Assembly (NCBI RefSeq): GCF_000327065.1 | Contig: NC_019936.1 | Location: 744,001 to 808,000, forward strand | From: Stutzerimonas stutzeri RCH2 | GTDB taxonomy: Bacteria; Pseudomonadota; Gammaproteobacteria; Pseudomonadales; Pseudomonadaceae | Direction: 5' to 3' | Length of the DNA stretch: 64,000 bases | In this document: one piece after another, positions 17,911 through 29,883 of the stretch | How positions within the stretch are numbered: position 1 is the stretch's first letter | How the letters are laid out: every line of letters starts with the position of its first letter | The notes under the pieces: generated by a model | Database searches by the model: none | What the model was told of the DNA's origin: nothing | What the model saw: the letters and a program-made list of their open reading frames with translations, nothing else | Program-made: the position numbers and the translations under genes

Positions 17911-19305
17911 ATGAACGACATCAGCGTCCCGCAGCAATATGATCTGGAAACTGCCGCACTTAAGGTGCCGCCACACTCCATCGAAGCTGAGCAAGCGGTG
18001 CTCGGCGGTCTGATGCTGGACAACAATGCCTGGGAGCGTGTGCTCGACCAGGTATCCGATGGCGATTTCTATCGCCACGATCATCGCCTCATTTTCCGCG
18101 CCATCTTTACCCTCGCCGAGCGTAACTCGCCCTTCGATGTGGTCACCCTGTCCGAGCAGCTGGACAAGGAAGGGCACCTGCCGCAGGTCGGCGGCCTGGC
18201 CTATCTCGGTGAGCTGGCGAAGAACACCCCGTCGGTGGCGAACATCAAGGCCTACGCGCAGATCATTCGCGAGCGGGCCACCCTGAGGCAACTGATCGGC
18301 ATCAGCAACGAGATCGCCGACAGCGCCTACGCACCGCAGGGTCGCACCGGCGAGGAAATTCTCGATGAGGCCGAGCGCCTGATCTTCCAGATCGCCGAGG
18401 CACGGCCCAAGACCGGTGGACCGGTGGGCATCAACGATATTCTGGTCAAGGCGATCGATCGCATCGATACCCTGTTCAATGCGGGCGAAGCGATTACCGG
18501 CCTTTCCACCGGCTTTACCGATCTGGATGAAGCCACCAACGGGCTGCAGCCGGCCGACCTTATTATCGTCGCCGGTCGTCCGTCCATGGGTAAGACGACC
18601 TTTGCCATGAACCTTGTCGAGAACGCCGTGCTGCGCACCGACAAGGCGGTACTGGTGTTCTCCCTGGAAATGCCCGCCGACTCCATCGTCATTCGTATGC
18701 TCGCGTCGCTCGGGCGCATCGACCAGACCAAGGTCCGCGCCGGTAAGCTGGAAGACGATGACTGGCCGCGGCTGACTTCGGCGGTGAACCTGCTCAACGA
18801 CCGCAAGCTCTTCATCGACGACACCGCCGGGATCAGTCCGTCGGAGATGCGCGCGCGAACCCGGCGCCTGGCTCGTGAACACGGCGAGATCGCCATGATC
18901 ATGGTCGACTACCTGCAGCTGATGCAGATCCCCGGCTCGAGTGGCGACAACCGTACCAACGAGATTTCCGAGATTTCCCGCTCGCTCAAGGGTCTGGCGA
19001 AGGAATTCAATTGCCCGGTGATCGCCCTGTCGCAGCTCAACCGCTCGCTCGAACAGCGACCCAACAAGCGCCCGGTGAACTCCGACTTGCGTGAATCGGG
19101 GGCAATCGAGCAGGACGCCGACATCATCATGTTCGTGTACCGGGATGAGGTGTATCACCCCGAGACCGAATACAAGGGCGTCGCCGAAATCATCATCGGC
19201 AAGCAGCGTAACGGCCCGATCGGCACCACGCGTCTGGCGTTCCTCGGCCGCTATTCGCGCTTCGAAAATCTGGCGCCGGGCAGCTATCAGTTCGACGACG
19301 ACTGA
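17911..19305 (+). CDS. dnaB: Replicative DNA helicase DnaB
   Basis: DnaB is the hexameric 5'-3' helicase that opens the replication fork and recruits DnaG. The 464-residue protein has the N-terminal DnaG-interacting helical domain (about 25-125), a linker, and the RecA-like C-terminal domain with Walker A GRPSMGKTT at about residues 222-230. The Walker B region reads IAMIMVDYLQLMQI, and later helicase motifs include SLKGLAKEFNCPVIALSQLNRSLEQR and DLRESGAIEQDADIIMFVYRDE. The length is standard and no intein interrupts it. The start ATG has no strong Shine-Dalgarno sequence. It lies directly after the rplI terminator, and alr follows 138 bases later. Confidence 0.98.
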   Translation: MNDISVPQQYDLETAALKVPPHSIEAEQAVLGGLMLDNNAWERVLDQVSDGDFYRHDHRLIFRAIFTLAERNSPFDVVTLSEQLDKEGHLPQVGGLAYLGELAKNTPSVANIKAYAQIIRERATLRQLIGISNEIADSAYAPQGRTGEEILDEAERLIFQIAEARPKTGGPVGINDILVKAIDRIDTLFNAGEAITGLSTGFTDLDEATNGLQPADLIIVAGRPSMGKTTFAMNLVENAVLRTDKAVLVFSLEMPADSIVIRMLASLGRIDQTKVRAGKLEDDDWPRLTSAVNLLNDRKLFIDDTAGISPSEMRARTRRLAREHGEIAMIMVDYLQLMQIPGSSGDNRTNEISEISRSLKGLAKEFNCPVIALSQLNRSLEQRPNKRPVNSDLRESGAIEQDADIIMFVYRDEVYHPETEYKGVAEIIIGKQRNGPIGTTRLAFLGRYSRFENLAPGSYQFDDD

Positions 19306-19443
19306 CCATAGCCGGCGTGCATGATGGGTTTTTCGAAGGCGTGCAGCATGATCCGTGGCGCGCTTTCAGCAGAACCCCGGCCTGCGCGGCCCGGTCGACA
19401 GGAGTAAGATTTCGCCCACCCGCCGTTGTACAGGAAGATTTTC

Positions 19444-20520
19444 ATGCGTCCGCTGGTTGCCACGGTCGATCTGACCGCGCTTCGTCACAACTACCTGCTA
19501 GCCAAGCAATGCGCACCGCAGCGCAAGGCGTTTGCCGTGGTCAAGGCCAATGCCTACGGACATGGCGCGTGCGAGGCGGTAACGGCGCTGCGCGAGATTG
19601 CCGATGGCTTTGCCGTAGCCTGTCTGGAAGAGGCGGAAGATATCCGTCGCAGTGCGCCGGACGCGCGCATCCTGCTGCTGGAGGGCTGTTTCGAGCCGGC
19701 CGAGTATCTACGTGCCGCCGAATTGGGGCTGGATGTCGCAGTTCAGGATCAGCGCCAAGCCGATTGGCTGCTGGCCGCCAATATCAGTCGACCGCTCAAC
19801 GTTTGGCTGAAGCTAGATTCCGGCATGCATCGGCTCGGTTTCACGTTGGAGGGGCTGCGGGACTGCCATGAGCGGCTCAAGGGCAAGGCGCAGGTCGGTG
19901 AGCTGAACCTGATCAGCCATTTTGCTTGTGCTGATGAACGCGGCCACCCGCTGACCGAGCTGCAGCTGGAGCGTTACGCTGAATTGCTGTCGCTGGAGTT
20001 CGACAACTGCTCGCTGGCCAATTCCGCCGCGGTATTGACGCTGCCGCAGGCACACATGGCCTGGATTCGTCCCGGCATCATGCTTTATGGCGCCACGCCG
20101 TTTGCCGAACTGAGTGCGCAGGAACTTGGATTGCGCCCGGTGATGACGCTGACCGGTGCCCTGATCGCCGTGCGTGATGTGTCCGAAGGTGAAAGTGTCG
20201 GCTATGGCGCCAGCTGGGTCGCGCAACGCGCCTCGCGTATCGGCACGGTCAGCTGCGGCTATGCCGATGGTTACCCGCGTACCGCGCCTTCGGGCACCTC
20301 GGTGGTGATCCATGGCCAGCGCGTGCCACTGGCCGGTCGGGTCTCGATGGACATGCTGGCGGTCGATCTGACCGATCTGCCGCAGGCGCAACTCGGCGAC
20401 GCGGTGGAGCTGTGGGGGGCACAGATGCCCATCGACGAGCTCGCCCAGGCCTGCGGCACCATTGGCTATGAACTGCTGACCAAGGTGACCGGCCGGGTGC
20501 CGCGCCGCTATATCGGCTGA
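19444..20520 (+). CDS. alr: Alanine racemase, biosynthetic type
   Basis: Alr is a PLP enzyme that interconverts L- and D-alanine for peptidoglycan synthesis. The 358-residue protein shows the PLP-binding lysine at residue 34 in VVKANAYGHG, the opposite catalytic tyrosine at residue 254 in VGYGASW, and the dimer-interface segments GYADGYPRTAPSG and RVSMDMLAVDLTD. The compact length and the absence of a signal peptide indicate the cytosolic biosynthetic enzyme rather than the periplasmic broad-specificity type. ATG 19444 follows CAGGAAG. Its last 13 bases overlap the end of the convergent diguanylate cyclase gene on the other strand. Confidence 0.95.
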   Translation: MRPLVATVDLTALRHNYLLAKQCAPQRKAFAVVKANAYGHGACEAVTALREIADGFAVACLEEAEDIRRSAPDARILLLEGCFEPAEYLRAAELGLDVAVQDQRQADWLLAANISRPLNVWLKLDSGMHRLGFTLEGLRDCHERLKGKAQVGELNLISHFACADERGHPLTELQLERYAELLSLEFDNCSLANSAAVLTLPQAHMAWIRPGIMLYGATPFAELSAQELGLRPVMTLTGALIAVRDVSEGESVGYGASWVAQRASRIGTVSCGYADGYPRTAPSGTSVVIHGQRVPLAGRVSMDMLAVDLTDLPQAQLGDAVELWGAQMPIDELAQACGTIGYELLTKVTGRVPRRYIG

Positions 20521-22370
20521 TCGACCGGCAAGCACCCGTCCTGCTGGACCCAGCTCGCCCGGCCCTGCTGCTTGGCGCGATAGAGCGCCTCGTCAGCGGC
20601 CTTGTAGAGCTGGGTGAACTCGTCGGCATGGTGCGGAAAGAATGCAGCACCGACGCTTACGGTCACTGCCAGGCTGTTGCCACGGTAAGGCACAGGTAGC
20701 GAAAGCTCGTACAAAAGCCGTTCGGCTACCTGACTGGCGTCCTGCTCGACGTTTGCCCCGGTCAGCAGTATCGCGAACTCATCCCCGCCCAACCGGGCCG
20801 CCATGTCGCTGCTGCGTACCAGGCCACGCAGCCGCTGGCCCAGCGTGCGCAACAGGAGATCACCGGCGTCATGGCCGTGGTCGTCGTTGATCGGCTTGAA
20901 GTGATCCAGATCGATCAGTAGCAGCGCAATCGACTCGTCCCGCCTTGCGGCCTCGGCCATGGCCGCTTCGATGCGCTCAATGAGGTAGCGGCGGTTGGGC
21001 AGCTCGGTCAGCGGATCGTGGAACGCAGCCTGTTTGAGTTCGATTTCCCGTTCGCTGAGGTCCCGGTTGGCCTGCGCCAGTTCGGCGGTGCGCGCCTCGA
21101 CCGCCAGGCTGAGATGCTCGGCGCTGGCCTGCATGTGTTTCAGTCGTTCGGTCTTTTCCCGGTCGGCATGCTCCAGCGCCGCCGCGCGTTCCTGCTTGAG
21201 TATCTGGATGCGCGAGGCCAGGGCGAAGGAGAACAGGATGGATTCGGCAGCCACCGCCAGCGGAAAGACGTAGCCGCTCCAGGCCGCCGGCTGGATCACA
21301 CCGGTGGCGCGCAACAACAGCAGGTTGACGCTGCCCAGGATCACGCCGAAGCCGCAGAGGTAGAGCAGGGCCGGAAAGTAACCCTGGCGCCAGCGGCGGA
21401 ACGAGGCCCAGAGTGAGGCTGGGATCGCGGTCAGGGCCAGCGCGACGAAGACCCAGGCGCCGAATGCGCGCAGCCCGAAGATGTTGAGCAGCACGGCCGT
21501 GACATAGAGGCACAAGGCGAAGGTCAGCAGGCGATGGGCCCAGGGCACGAAACGGCGGGTCTGCAGCAGGGTCTGGGTGAAGCGGCAGGCGCTGAAGCCC
21601 CACAGCGCCGGGATGCTGATGCGATCCAGCCAGAAGGGCACCGGCCCGTTCGGCCAGAGGTACTGAAAGCCGTGTCCGGTCATGCCCAGAATCATCAGCA
21701 GCGCGCCGCTGGTGGTCATCACGTACCAGAAATAGGCGGTATCGCGCAGGCTGAGGAAGATGAACAGGTTGTACAGCAGCATGGCCAGAATCAGGCCGTA
21801 GATCAGGCCAAGAAACAGATTCTCGCCCACGGCCTGCTCCTGCAGGGCGTCGAGCTGCCAGACCTTGAGCGGAAAGGAGTTGCCGGCCGGATCGTAGCTG
21901 CGCAGATAAAAGGTCAGCGGGCGCTGGTTGCTGAGCTCGGGAAGGCGGAACAGCATGCGCCGGTAGGCGTGGTCGCGTCCTTCGTGGAAGCCGACCAGCT
22001 CGCCGGACTGGCGCCCGTGCCAGCCACCATCACCGTCCGGCAGATAAAGGCGCAGATCCTTCAGTGTTACCGAGCCGACTTCCAGCCACCATTGCGCTGG
22101 CGCCTCACTGGCCCGCTGCAGCGTGACCTTGACCCACCAGGGGTGCGGGCTCTGGCCGACGCTGGCCTTGCCCTGCGCTGGCTGAAAGCGCGCCTGCACC
22201 TCGGGCCGCTGCAGGTCCTCCACCTCCAACTCGGCGCCGGGATCCATCAGCAGTTCGACGTATGCATTCAGATTACGGCCACTGTCATGCGCGCCGATCA
22301 GGGCGGTATCGGCATGGGCCGGTAGAAGTGTGCCTAGGCACAGCAACAGTACGAGGAGGACGGCGTGCAC
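20508..22370 (-). CDS. Membrane diguanylate cyclase with 7TMR-DISM sensor
   Basis: This 620-residue protein makes cyclic di-GMP. In order it has a signal peptide (about 1-21, ending PAHA), a periplasmic 7TMR-DISM extracellular beta domain (about 22-175, WWVKVTLQ...WWLEVGSVTLKDLRLYLPDG), a seven-helix membrane region (about 185-395), a coiled-coil stalk and a GGDEF domain. The active site GGDEF is intact at residues 528-532, and RSSD at 519-522, five residues upstream, fits the allosteric inhibitory I-site. No EAL domain is present. I chose GTG at 22370 because GGGAG lies six bases before it and a good signal peptide follows. The frame stays open for over 700 codons upstream, but that is antisense to ygiQ. 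The 3' end overlaps alr by 13 bases. Confidence 0.88.
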   Translation of the reverse strand: MHAVLLVLLLCLGTLLPAHADTALIGAHDSGRNLNAYVELLMDPGAELEVEDLQRPEVQARFQPAQGKASVGQSPHPWWVKVTLQRASEAPAQWWLEVGSVTLKDLRLYLPDGDGGWHGRQSGELVGFHEGRDHAYRRMLFRLPELSNQRPLTFYLRSYDPAGNSFPLKVWQLDALQEQAVGENLFLGLIYGLILAMLLYNLFIFLSLRDTAYFWYVMTTSGALLMILGMTGHGFQYLWPNGPVPFWLDRISIPALWGFSACRFTQTLLQTRRFVPWAHRLLTFALCLYVTAVLLNIFGLRAFGAWVFVALALTAIPASLWASFRRWRQGYFPALLYLCGFGVILGSVNLLLLRATGVIQPAAWSGYVFPLAVAAESILFSFALASRIQILKQERAAALEHADREKTERLKHMQASAEHLSLAVEARTAELAQANRDLSEREIELKQAAFHDPLTELPNRRYLIERIEAAMAEAARRDESIALLLIDLDHFKPINDDHGHDAGDLLLRTLGQRLRGLVRSSDMAARLGGDEFAILLTGANVEQDASQVAERLLYELSLPVPYRGNSLAVTVSVGAAFFPHHADEFTQLYKAADEALYRAKQQGRASWVQQDGCLPVDQPI

Positions 22371-22496
22371 CAGGATCTCCCGGGCTCGATGCGTGGGTCG
22401 GGTGGCGCGAGTATAGCGGGATGGGAAAGCGCGGCGCGCGCCTGTCGCCAAGGTCGATAAAGACCCTGCGCGCTGGTCGGACTTGGTTATTTTTTG

Positions 22497-22505
22497 TGCT
22501 ATATT
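22497..22505 (+). promoter_or_regulatory. Candidate extended -10 promoter of ygiQ
   Basis: TGCTATATT (TGn at 22497-22499, TATATT at 22500-22505) lies 33 bases before the ygiQ start and is followed by CCGCGCCC. No good -35 hexamer is visible, as is common for extended -10 promoters. The divergent diguanylate cyclase start is 127 bases upstream. Confidence 0.45.
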
Positions 22506-22538
22506 CCGCGCCCGTTTTCGTTGCCCCGGTTTCCCGCC

Positions 22539-24818
<2,280 letters not shown>

Positions 24819-24841
24819 CGGTAGCGGTTCCTCGGCATAAG

Positions 24842-24870
24842 AAAACGGAGCGTCAGGCTCCGTTTTTTTT
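24842..24870. terminator. Bidirectional rho-independent terminator between ygiQ and a chemoreceptor gene
   Basis: AAAACGGAGC (24842-24851), loop GTCAG, GCTCCGTTTT (24857-24866) with T continuing to 24870. It serves convergent genes: ygiQ ends at 24818 and the minus-strand chemoreceptor stops at 24870. Confidence 0.9.
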
Positions 24871-26831
24871 CAGAACCTGAATGCCTGGGTTGCGCGATCC
24901 AGCTCGCTGCCCAGCTGCAGCATCTGCGCACTCTGTTCTCGTCCACGGCTGATATGGCTCAGGTTGGCGTCGCCCAACTGATGGATGCGTTCGCTGTGCC
25001 CGCGAATCTCGCCCACCGCTTCACCCTGCTGGGCGGTCGCCTGGGCGATCTGCTCAGCCATGCGGCTGATGGTGGCGATGGTCGAGACGATCTCGTCCAG
25101 CGCCTGATCGGCACTTTGTGCGAGGTTCGCCGTGCTTTGCGCATGCTCGACCTGGCTGCGCATCGCCTCGACCGACTGCCGTGCCGCCTGCTGCAGACGA
25201 CCGATCAGCTGCTGGATCTCCTCGGTAGCACCGCTGGTGCGCTGCGCCAGTGAGCGCACTTCGTCGGCCACCACGACGAACCCGCGTCCATGCCCGCCGG
25301 CGCGGGCTGCCTCGATGGCGGCATTGAGCGCGAGCAGATTGGTTTGCTCGGCGATGGAGCGGATCACCGTCAGCACGTTACCGATGGTGGTGGTCTCGTC
25401 GGCTAGTCGTTCGATCGCAGCCGCGTTGTCCTGCACTTCGCTGACCAGCCCATGCAGGCCGGTCAGGCTCTGGCCGATCACCTGCTGGCCCTGGTGCACC
25501 GCGTGCGCCGCGGCACGACTCGCCTCGGCGGCTTCTCCGGCTCCATCGGCGACCTGCTGGATGGTGGCCTCCAGTTCGCCTAGCGAGTCGCGGATCTGCG
25601 CGGTATCGCCAGTCTGGCGCTGGGCGCCTTCGTGCAGGTCGCTGCTCATTTCGTCGAGGCTGCGGCTGCTGGCGGCAACCTGGGTCGCCTGCTGACGCAA
25701 GGTGCCGACCAGGTCCAGCAGATAGCTGCGCAGGCGATTGAGCGAGCTTTCGATATCGGCGATCTCGCGGATCTTCGACTCGATCCGCGCATCGCCGGCG
25801 AAGTCGCCCTCGGCCCATGCCGAGAGTGTCGGCACCAACTGACCGAGGGTGCGAGTCAGCTGGCGCTGCAGGCGGTCGATCGCCAGGGCGATCAGCAGAA
25901 TCAACAGGATGATGCCGCCCTGCAGCAGGCGCACCTCGGCCTGGATACGGCCATGCTCGCCGCGTACCGCCGGCTCCAGTTCGGCCAGCGCCTGCTGCAC
26001 TGCATTGATCTTGCTGGCGCTGCTTTGCAGCAGCTCGCTGCGCTGGCGGATCAGCTGGCGGGTGCGCTGCAGTTCGGCCGGGTAGCGCTTGATCAGGCCG
26101 GCCAGCTCGCGTTTCAGCGCAATGCCACGGTCTTCGCGGGTCTGTTCGGCCCTATCGTTGAGATCGAGTAGCGCGGCGAAACTGTTGGCTGCCGACGGGT
26201 CTGCAGTCAGCACGCCCAGCAGTGGCAACGCATCGATCTTCGCTGCGCTGTGTTCGAGCTGGCGCAAGGTTTGCTCGACTTCGCCGGCGAGTTCGTACCG
26301 GCCGGAGACCACCAGCTTCCCCCGTGCATGGCTGAGTCGCAGCAGTTGCTGCCCAGTGGTGAACAGCGGCTGCTGGTAGTGCTGGGCAGCCGGGTGGTCG
26401 GACTGCGCCCGATAGTCGTCGAGTTGCGCCAGCGCTGCGGATATTTCACGTTCGGCCTGCAGCAGCAGGCCCTGCGGATCACCGGCCAGCTTGCCAGCGG
26501 CGAGCAGATCAACGGCGGTGAAGCGGATCAGCTCTTCCAGGCTCGGCCGCAGGTTTTCCGCCAGTACACTCGGCAGCTCGGCGGAGCCCTCCTGCAGCTC
26601 GGCGAGTGCCTGCTGCGCCTGGCTGTAGCGCAACGCGTCGCCGCTGGCGAGATAGCTTTGAATGTTTTCTGCGGCGTGGTGTTGAAACTGCTGAGACAGG
26701 CTCAGGTAACGCGCCATGAGCAGGTAGGGGCGCTCCATGGCACGCTCGGACCACCAGAGCGTGACCCCGAGTGCCAGGCAGACCGCGACGAGCAGCAGGG
26801 TATTGAGAGTGGTGAGCGACTTCAGGCGCAT
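24870..26831 (-). CDS. Methyl-accepting chemotaxis protein (transmembrane, large periplasmic domain)
   Basis: This 653-residue chemoreceptor has a first membrane helix at about residues 10-28 and a long helical periplasmic domain (about 30-303) of unrecognised ligand type. A second helix at about 304-321 is followed by a short linker with weak HAMP similarity, and then the MA signalling domain. The hairpin tip is unmistakable: [20 protein letters not shown] followed by [18 protein letters not shown]. There is no C-terminal CheR-docking pentapeptide. It would pass signals to a CheA/CheW array, which is not encoded here. GAGGCAAGG precedes the ATG. I found no convincing FliA promoter upstream, unlike the chemoreceptor at 52363. 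It is cooriented with the response-regulator diguanylate cyclase 140 bases upstream. Confidence 0.93.
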   Translation of the reverse strand: MRLKSLTTLNTLLLVAVCLALGVTLWWSERAMERPYLLMARYLSLSQQFQHHAAENIQSYLASGDALRYSQAQQALAELQEGSAELPSVLAENLRPSLEELIRFTAVDLLAAGKLAGDPQGLLLQAEREISAALAQLDDYRAQSDHPAAQHYQQPLFTTGQQLLRLSHARGKLVVSGRYELAGEVEQTLRQLEHSAAKIDALPLLGVLTADPSAANSFAALLDLNDRAEQTREDRGIALKRELAGLIKRYPAELQRTRQLIRQRSELLQSSASKINAVQQALAELEPAVRGEHGRIQAEVRLLQGGIILLILLIALAIDRLQRQLTRTLGQLVPTLSAWAEGDFAGDARIESKIREIADIESSLNRLRSYLLDLVGTLRQQATQVAASSRSLDEMSSDLHEGAQRQTGDTAQIRDSLGELEATIQQVADGAGEAAEASRAAAHAVHQGQQVIGQSLTGLHGLVSEVQDNAAAIERLADETTTIGNVLTVIRSIAEQTNLLALNAAIEAARAGGHGRGFVVVADEVRSLAQRTSGATEEIQQLIGRLQQAARQSVEAMRSQVEHAQSTANLAQSADQALDEIVSTIATISRMAEQIAQATAQQGEAVGEIRGHSERIHQLGDANLSHISRGREQSAQMLQLGSELDRATQAFRF

Positions 26832-26971
26832 CCTTGCCTCGCAGGACAGATCAGAAGCCCTGCAAGGTATGGCAGTTTGATGTCATTCGCGTTACAGCCG
26901 GCGAGGCTGTCGAGGTGGCGCTGTCAGCAGCCGGGTTGAAGTTGGCTCGTCCGGGGAGACAAGACCGCGGA

Positions 26972-28567
26972 TCAGTAACGCTCGACGCGGTTGCGGCCAC
27001 CGTGCTTGGCGCGATACAGCGCCTCGTCGGCCTGCTGGGTGAGTACCTTGACCTCCGCATTACCAGTCAGCTCGGTAATGCCGCAGCTGAAGGTGCAGCT
27101 TAGATCCTGCGGCTGAGCCGGGAAACGAATCTCTGCAAAGCGCTGGCGGATCTCGTTCAGCACCTTGCAGGCCGCCTCGGCCGGGGTGTCGGGCAGTACC
27201 ACGGCGAACTCTTCACCGCCATAGCGGCCGATGTGGTCAGTCTTGCGCAGGCGCTGTTTCAGGAACAGCGCGAGGCTCTTGATGACCCGGTCGCCCATGG
27301 GATGGCCGAAGGTGTCGTTGACCTGCTTGAAGTGATCGATGTCGAGCATGGCGAAGCTCAGCGGACGGTTATCGCGTAGCGCACGGAAGCGTGCGTCCTC
27401 GAGCAGCTGGAGGCTGTGGGTGTGGTTGTAGAGCCCGGTGAGGCTGTCGCGCACGATACGTGCTTTCAGGCTTCTGGCTCGGGTCGCACGGGTGCGCACG
27501 GTCGCGATCAGGTGGCTGGGTTTGATCGGTTTGGTGAGGAAGTCATCGCCGCCTTCACCCATGGCGTCCAGCTGCTTGTCCAGGTCGTCTTCGGCGGAAA
27601 GGTAGATGATCGGTACGCTGACGTAGCGCTCATGCTGGCGGATCACCTTCGCCAGTTCAGTGCCCAGACACTCGGGCATGTACATGTCGAGGATGATCAG
27701 GTCCGGTTGGAATTCGGCCAGCACGCCGATGGCCTGGATCGGCTCGATCAGCGTCTGAGTGACGATGCCGGCGTTGTTCAGGACTCGCTCGGTATGGGTG
27801 GCCTGGGCGCGGGAGTCGTCGATGATCAGCACGCGGATCGGTTCGTAGTGCGCGGTACGGGTGAAGATTTCGATCTTCTCCAGCAGGCTGCTGGCGTCCA
27901 GGGTGCCAGTGAAGAACTCCAGACCGCCCGCGCGCACGGCAGCCAGGCGCGTTGGGGTATCGGTTTCGGTATGGCTGAAAAACAGCATCGGCAGCTTGGA
28001 TTCCAGTCCCTGTTGCACCTGTTCGGCCAGGCGTAGCCCCTCGCCGGTGCCGTTGAAATCCACATCCATGACAATGGCGGCAGGATGGCGTCGATGCATG
28101 GCGGTTCGAAAGGCAGCGACGTCGTTGAATGCCTGCGCGGACATGCTGAAGAAGTCCAGTTGGCGTACCAGGTGTTCGGCGCGCTGCGGATCCTGCAGGG
28201 CGATATATACCGGCTTGCTCAGCGGCGGAAGAAACGACTGATTGTGCGGATCGCTGTGGCGCAGGCCGGTGCGCGCGAGGCGATAGATCAACTGGCTGAG
28301 GGTTGAGATGGTGCTGCTGGAAAGACGGCCGCGGTTGTCACGAATCTCGCCCAGGCAATCCTCGATATTCAGCGCCAGTTCGCTGTGCTCGGTCTGCTCG
28401 AAGCGGTCGGCGAAGCGGCGAAGGCGGGTGGTCGCTTCGCTGAGAGCGGCGTGGTAATCCCCGTTCCATTCGCTGCGTTGCAGCTGCTGCCACACCTCCA
28501 GCACTTCCCGTGCCTGGTGGATGACGCGTTGCGCGAAATGTTGCTTGAGCTCTTCCTGATCCGACAT
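26972..28567 (-). CDS. Response regulator diguanylate cyclase (helical domain-REC-REC-GGDEF)
   Basis: This 531-residue cytosolic protein begins with a helical domain (about 1-110) that resembles a histidine phosphotransfer fold, though I cannot place a phosphorylatable His with confidence. A first receiver-like domain (about 125-245) has lost part of its acidic pocket (VYIALQDPQRA where VDDD is usual). The second receiver (about 255-375) is canonical, with IIDDSRA, acceptor Asp294 in LIILDMYMPE and a conserved KPI. The GGDEF domain has active site GGEEF at residues 450-454 and RKTD five residues upstream, matching an inhibitory I-site. ATG 28567 gives MSDQEELKQHF; the frame is open 36 codons further up but runs through the promoter region. 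No kinase partner lies beside it. Confidence 0.9.
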   Translation of the reverse strand: MSDQEELKQHFAQRVIHQAREVLEVWQQLQRSEWNGDYHAALSEATTRLRRFADRFEQTEHSELALNIEDCLGEIRDNRGRLSSSTISTLSQLIYRLARTGLRHSDPHNQSFLPPLSKPVYIALQDPQRAEHLVRQLDFFSMSAQAFNDVAAFRTAMHRRHPAAIVMDVDFNGTGEGLRLAEQVQQGLESKLPMLFFSHTETDTPTRLAAVRAGGLEFFTGTLDASSLLEKIEIFTRTAHYEPIRVLIIDDSRAQATHTERVLNNAGIVTQTLIEPIQAIGVLAEFQPDLIILDMYMPECLGTELAKVIRQHERYVSVPIIYLSAEDDLDKQLDAMGEGGDDFLTKPIKPSHLIATVRTRATRARSLKARIVRDSLTGLYNHTHSLQLLEDARFRALRDNRPLSFAMLDIDHFKQVNDTFGHPMGDRVIKSLALFLKQRLRKTDHIGRYGGEEFAVVLPDTPAEAACKVLNEIRQRFAEIRFPAQPQDLSCTFSCGITELTGNAEVKVLTQQADEALYRAKHGGRNRVERY

Positions 28568-28637
28568 CTCGGTTTTCCTGGTGCGCCAGGTGCGCTGCCC
28601 CGGTGCTTTATAATGGCGGCATGCTATCACCGCTGGG

Positions 28638-28652
28638 GCGCTTTGAAAGCGC
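28638..28652. repeat. 15-bp palindrome between divergent genes
   Basis: GCGCTTTGAAAGCGC is a perfect palindrome about a single central base, in the 217-base gap between the diguanylate cyclase (minus strand) and the DUF2333 gene (plus strand). A consensus TATAAT lies at 28609-28614 and TATAGT at 28706-28711, so a protein bound here could affect either promoter. It is a candidate operator only. Confidence 0.4.
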
Positions 28653-28784
28653 GCCGGTGTGGTAGTGGTTCTCAATTTGGCACTGAGCTGGTCGGGGCTG
28701 TGCGTTATAGTGAGGGCATCTCATCGCAACGTCGCCGACGCCATGCGGTCGAACTCCTGAACTCGCGAGAAGGACACATTGCCC

Positions 28785-29843
28785 ATGTTGGACTGGAAGA
28801 ACCGCTTCGCCCGCCTAGGCCGCTCGAATGGCTCTGCCGGGACGGCCGGCCATCGGTCGGGCAGCCCGCTTCTGCTGATTCTTGCCGGCCTTCTGGGTGT
28901 CTACCTGTTGGTCACGCTGATACTCGGATGGTACTGGAGCCGGGAGCCGGATATGTTCCCGGTGCAGCAGCACACCCGTCAGGCAGCTGAGGCATCGCAG
29001 CGCCAGTTGGTCAGCGGTTACACGACGGTGGAAACCCTCAAACGCGTTGCCAGCACCCTGCTGGACAAACCAGGCGGCTACCTGAGCAACGACATTGCGC
29101 CTCCGGGCCTCTGGCTGGACAACATGCCGAGCTGGGAATACGGGGTGCTGGTGCAGGTCCGAGATCTTTCGCGGGCACTGCGCAAGGACTTTGCGCGCTC
29201 GCAGTCGCAGTCCACAGAAGACCCGGACCTGGCCAAGGCCGAACCGTTGTTCAACTTCGATAACCGCAGCTGGGCGCTGCCGGCCTCCGAGTCCGAATAC
29301 CGTAATGCAATCCGCGGCCTGGATCGCTATCTGGCGCGCCTCAGCGATCCTGAGCCCAAGGCACTGTTCTATACCCGCGCCGACAACCTGAACAACTGGC
29401 TTGGCGACACGGCCACCCGACTGGGCTCGCTTTCGCAGCGGCTTTCGGCCAGCGTCGGCCGCGTGCGGCTGGATACCGACATCGCACCCGAGCAGGAACG
29501 TGCGGGTATCGTGCCGCAGGTCAAGGAGCAGGTCGTGGAGACGCCCTGGCTGCAGATCGACAATGTCTTCTTCGAAGCGCGTGGCCAGGCCTGGGCACTG
29601 TCCCACCTGCTGCGGGCTATCGAGGTGGATTTCGCCGACGTGCTGGCGAAGAAGAATGCGACGATCAGCGTGCGCCAGATCATCCGTGAGCTTGAGGCGG
29701 CGCAGGAGCCGCTGTGGAGTCCGATGGTACTCAATGGCAGCGGCTATGGCGTGCTGGCCAATCACTCGCTGGTGATGGCCAACTACATTTCCCGCGCCAA
29801 CGCGGCGATCATCGATTTGCGCAACCTGCTGTCGCAGGGCTAG
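28785..29843 (+). CDS. DUF2333 family inner-membrane protein
   Basis: This 352-residue protein of unknown function matches the DUF2333 family of pseudomonads and relatives. A basic cytosolic N-terminus (1-27) is followed by one membrane helix at about 28-50, then a mainly helical periplasmic domain with Trp/Pro-rich early segments (PPGLWLDNMPSWEYGVLVQVRDL) and a conserved late part (WLQIDNVFFEARGQAWALSHLLRAIEVDF). No enzyme motif is seen. ATG 28785 is chosen over an in-frame TTG at 28779 because GAGAAGGA (28767-28774) sits 10 bases before the ATG. It converges on pilR with only 40 bases between the stops. Confidence 0.85.
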   Translation: MLDWKNRFARLGRSNGSAGTAGHRSGSPLLLILAGLLGVYLLVTLILGWYWSREPDMFPVQQHTRQAAEASQRQLVSGYTTVETLKRVASTLLDKPGGYLSNDIAPPGLWLDNMPSWEYGVLVQVRDLSRALRKDFARSQSQSTEDPDLAKAEPLFNFDNRSWALPASESEYRNAIRGLDRYLARLSDPEPKALFYTRADNLNNWLGDTATRLGSLSQRLSASVGRVRLDTDIAPEQERAGIVPQVKEQVVETPWLQIDNVFFEARGQAWALSHLLRAIEVDFADVLAKKNATISVRQIIRELEAAQEPLWSPMVLNGSGYGVLANHSLVMANYISRANAAIIDLRNLLSQG

Positions 29844-29883
29844 CTGGCGTCTGGACTGGCGGCGGGCCCTGGCCCGTCGCTAC

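Noticed and set aside
28677..28705. A sigma-54 (-24/-12) promoter before the DUF2333 gene (TGGCAC present)
   Set aside because: The matching -12 TTGC element is missing at the required distance.
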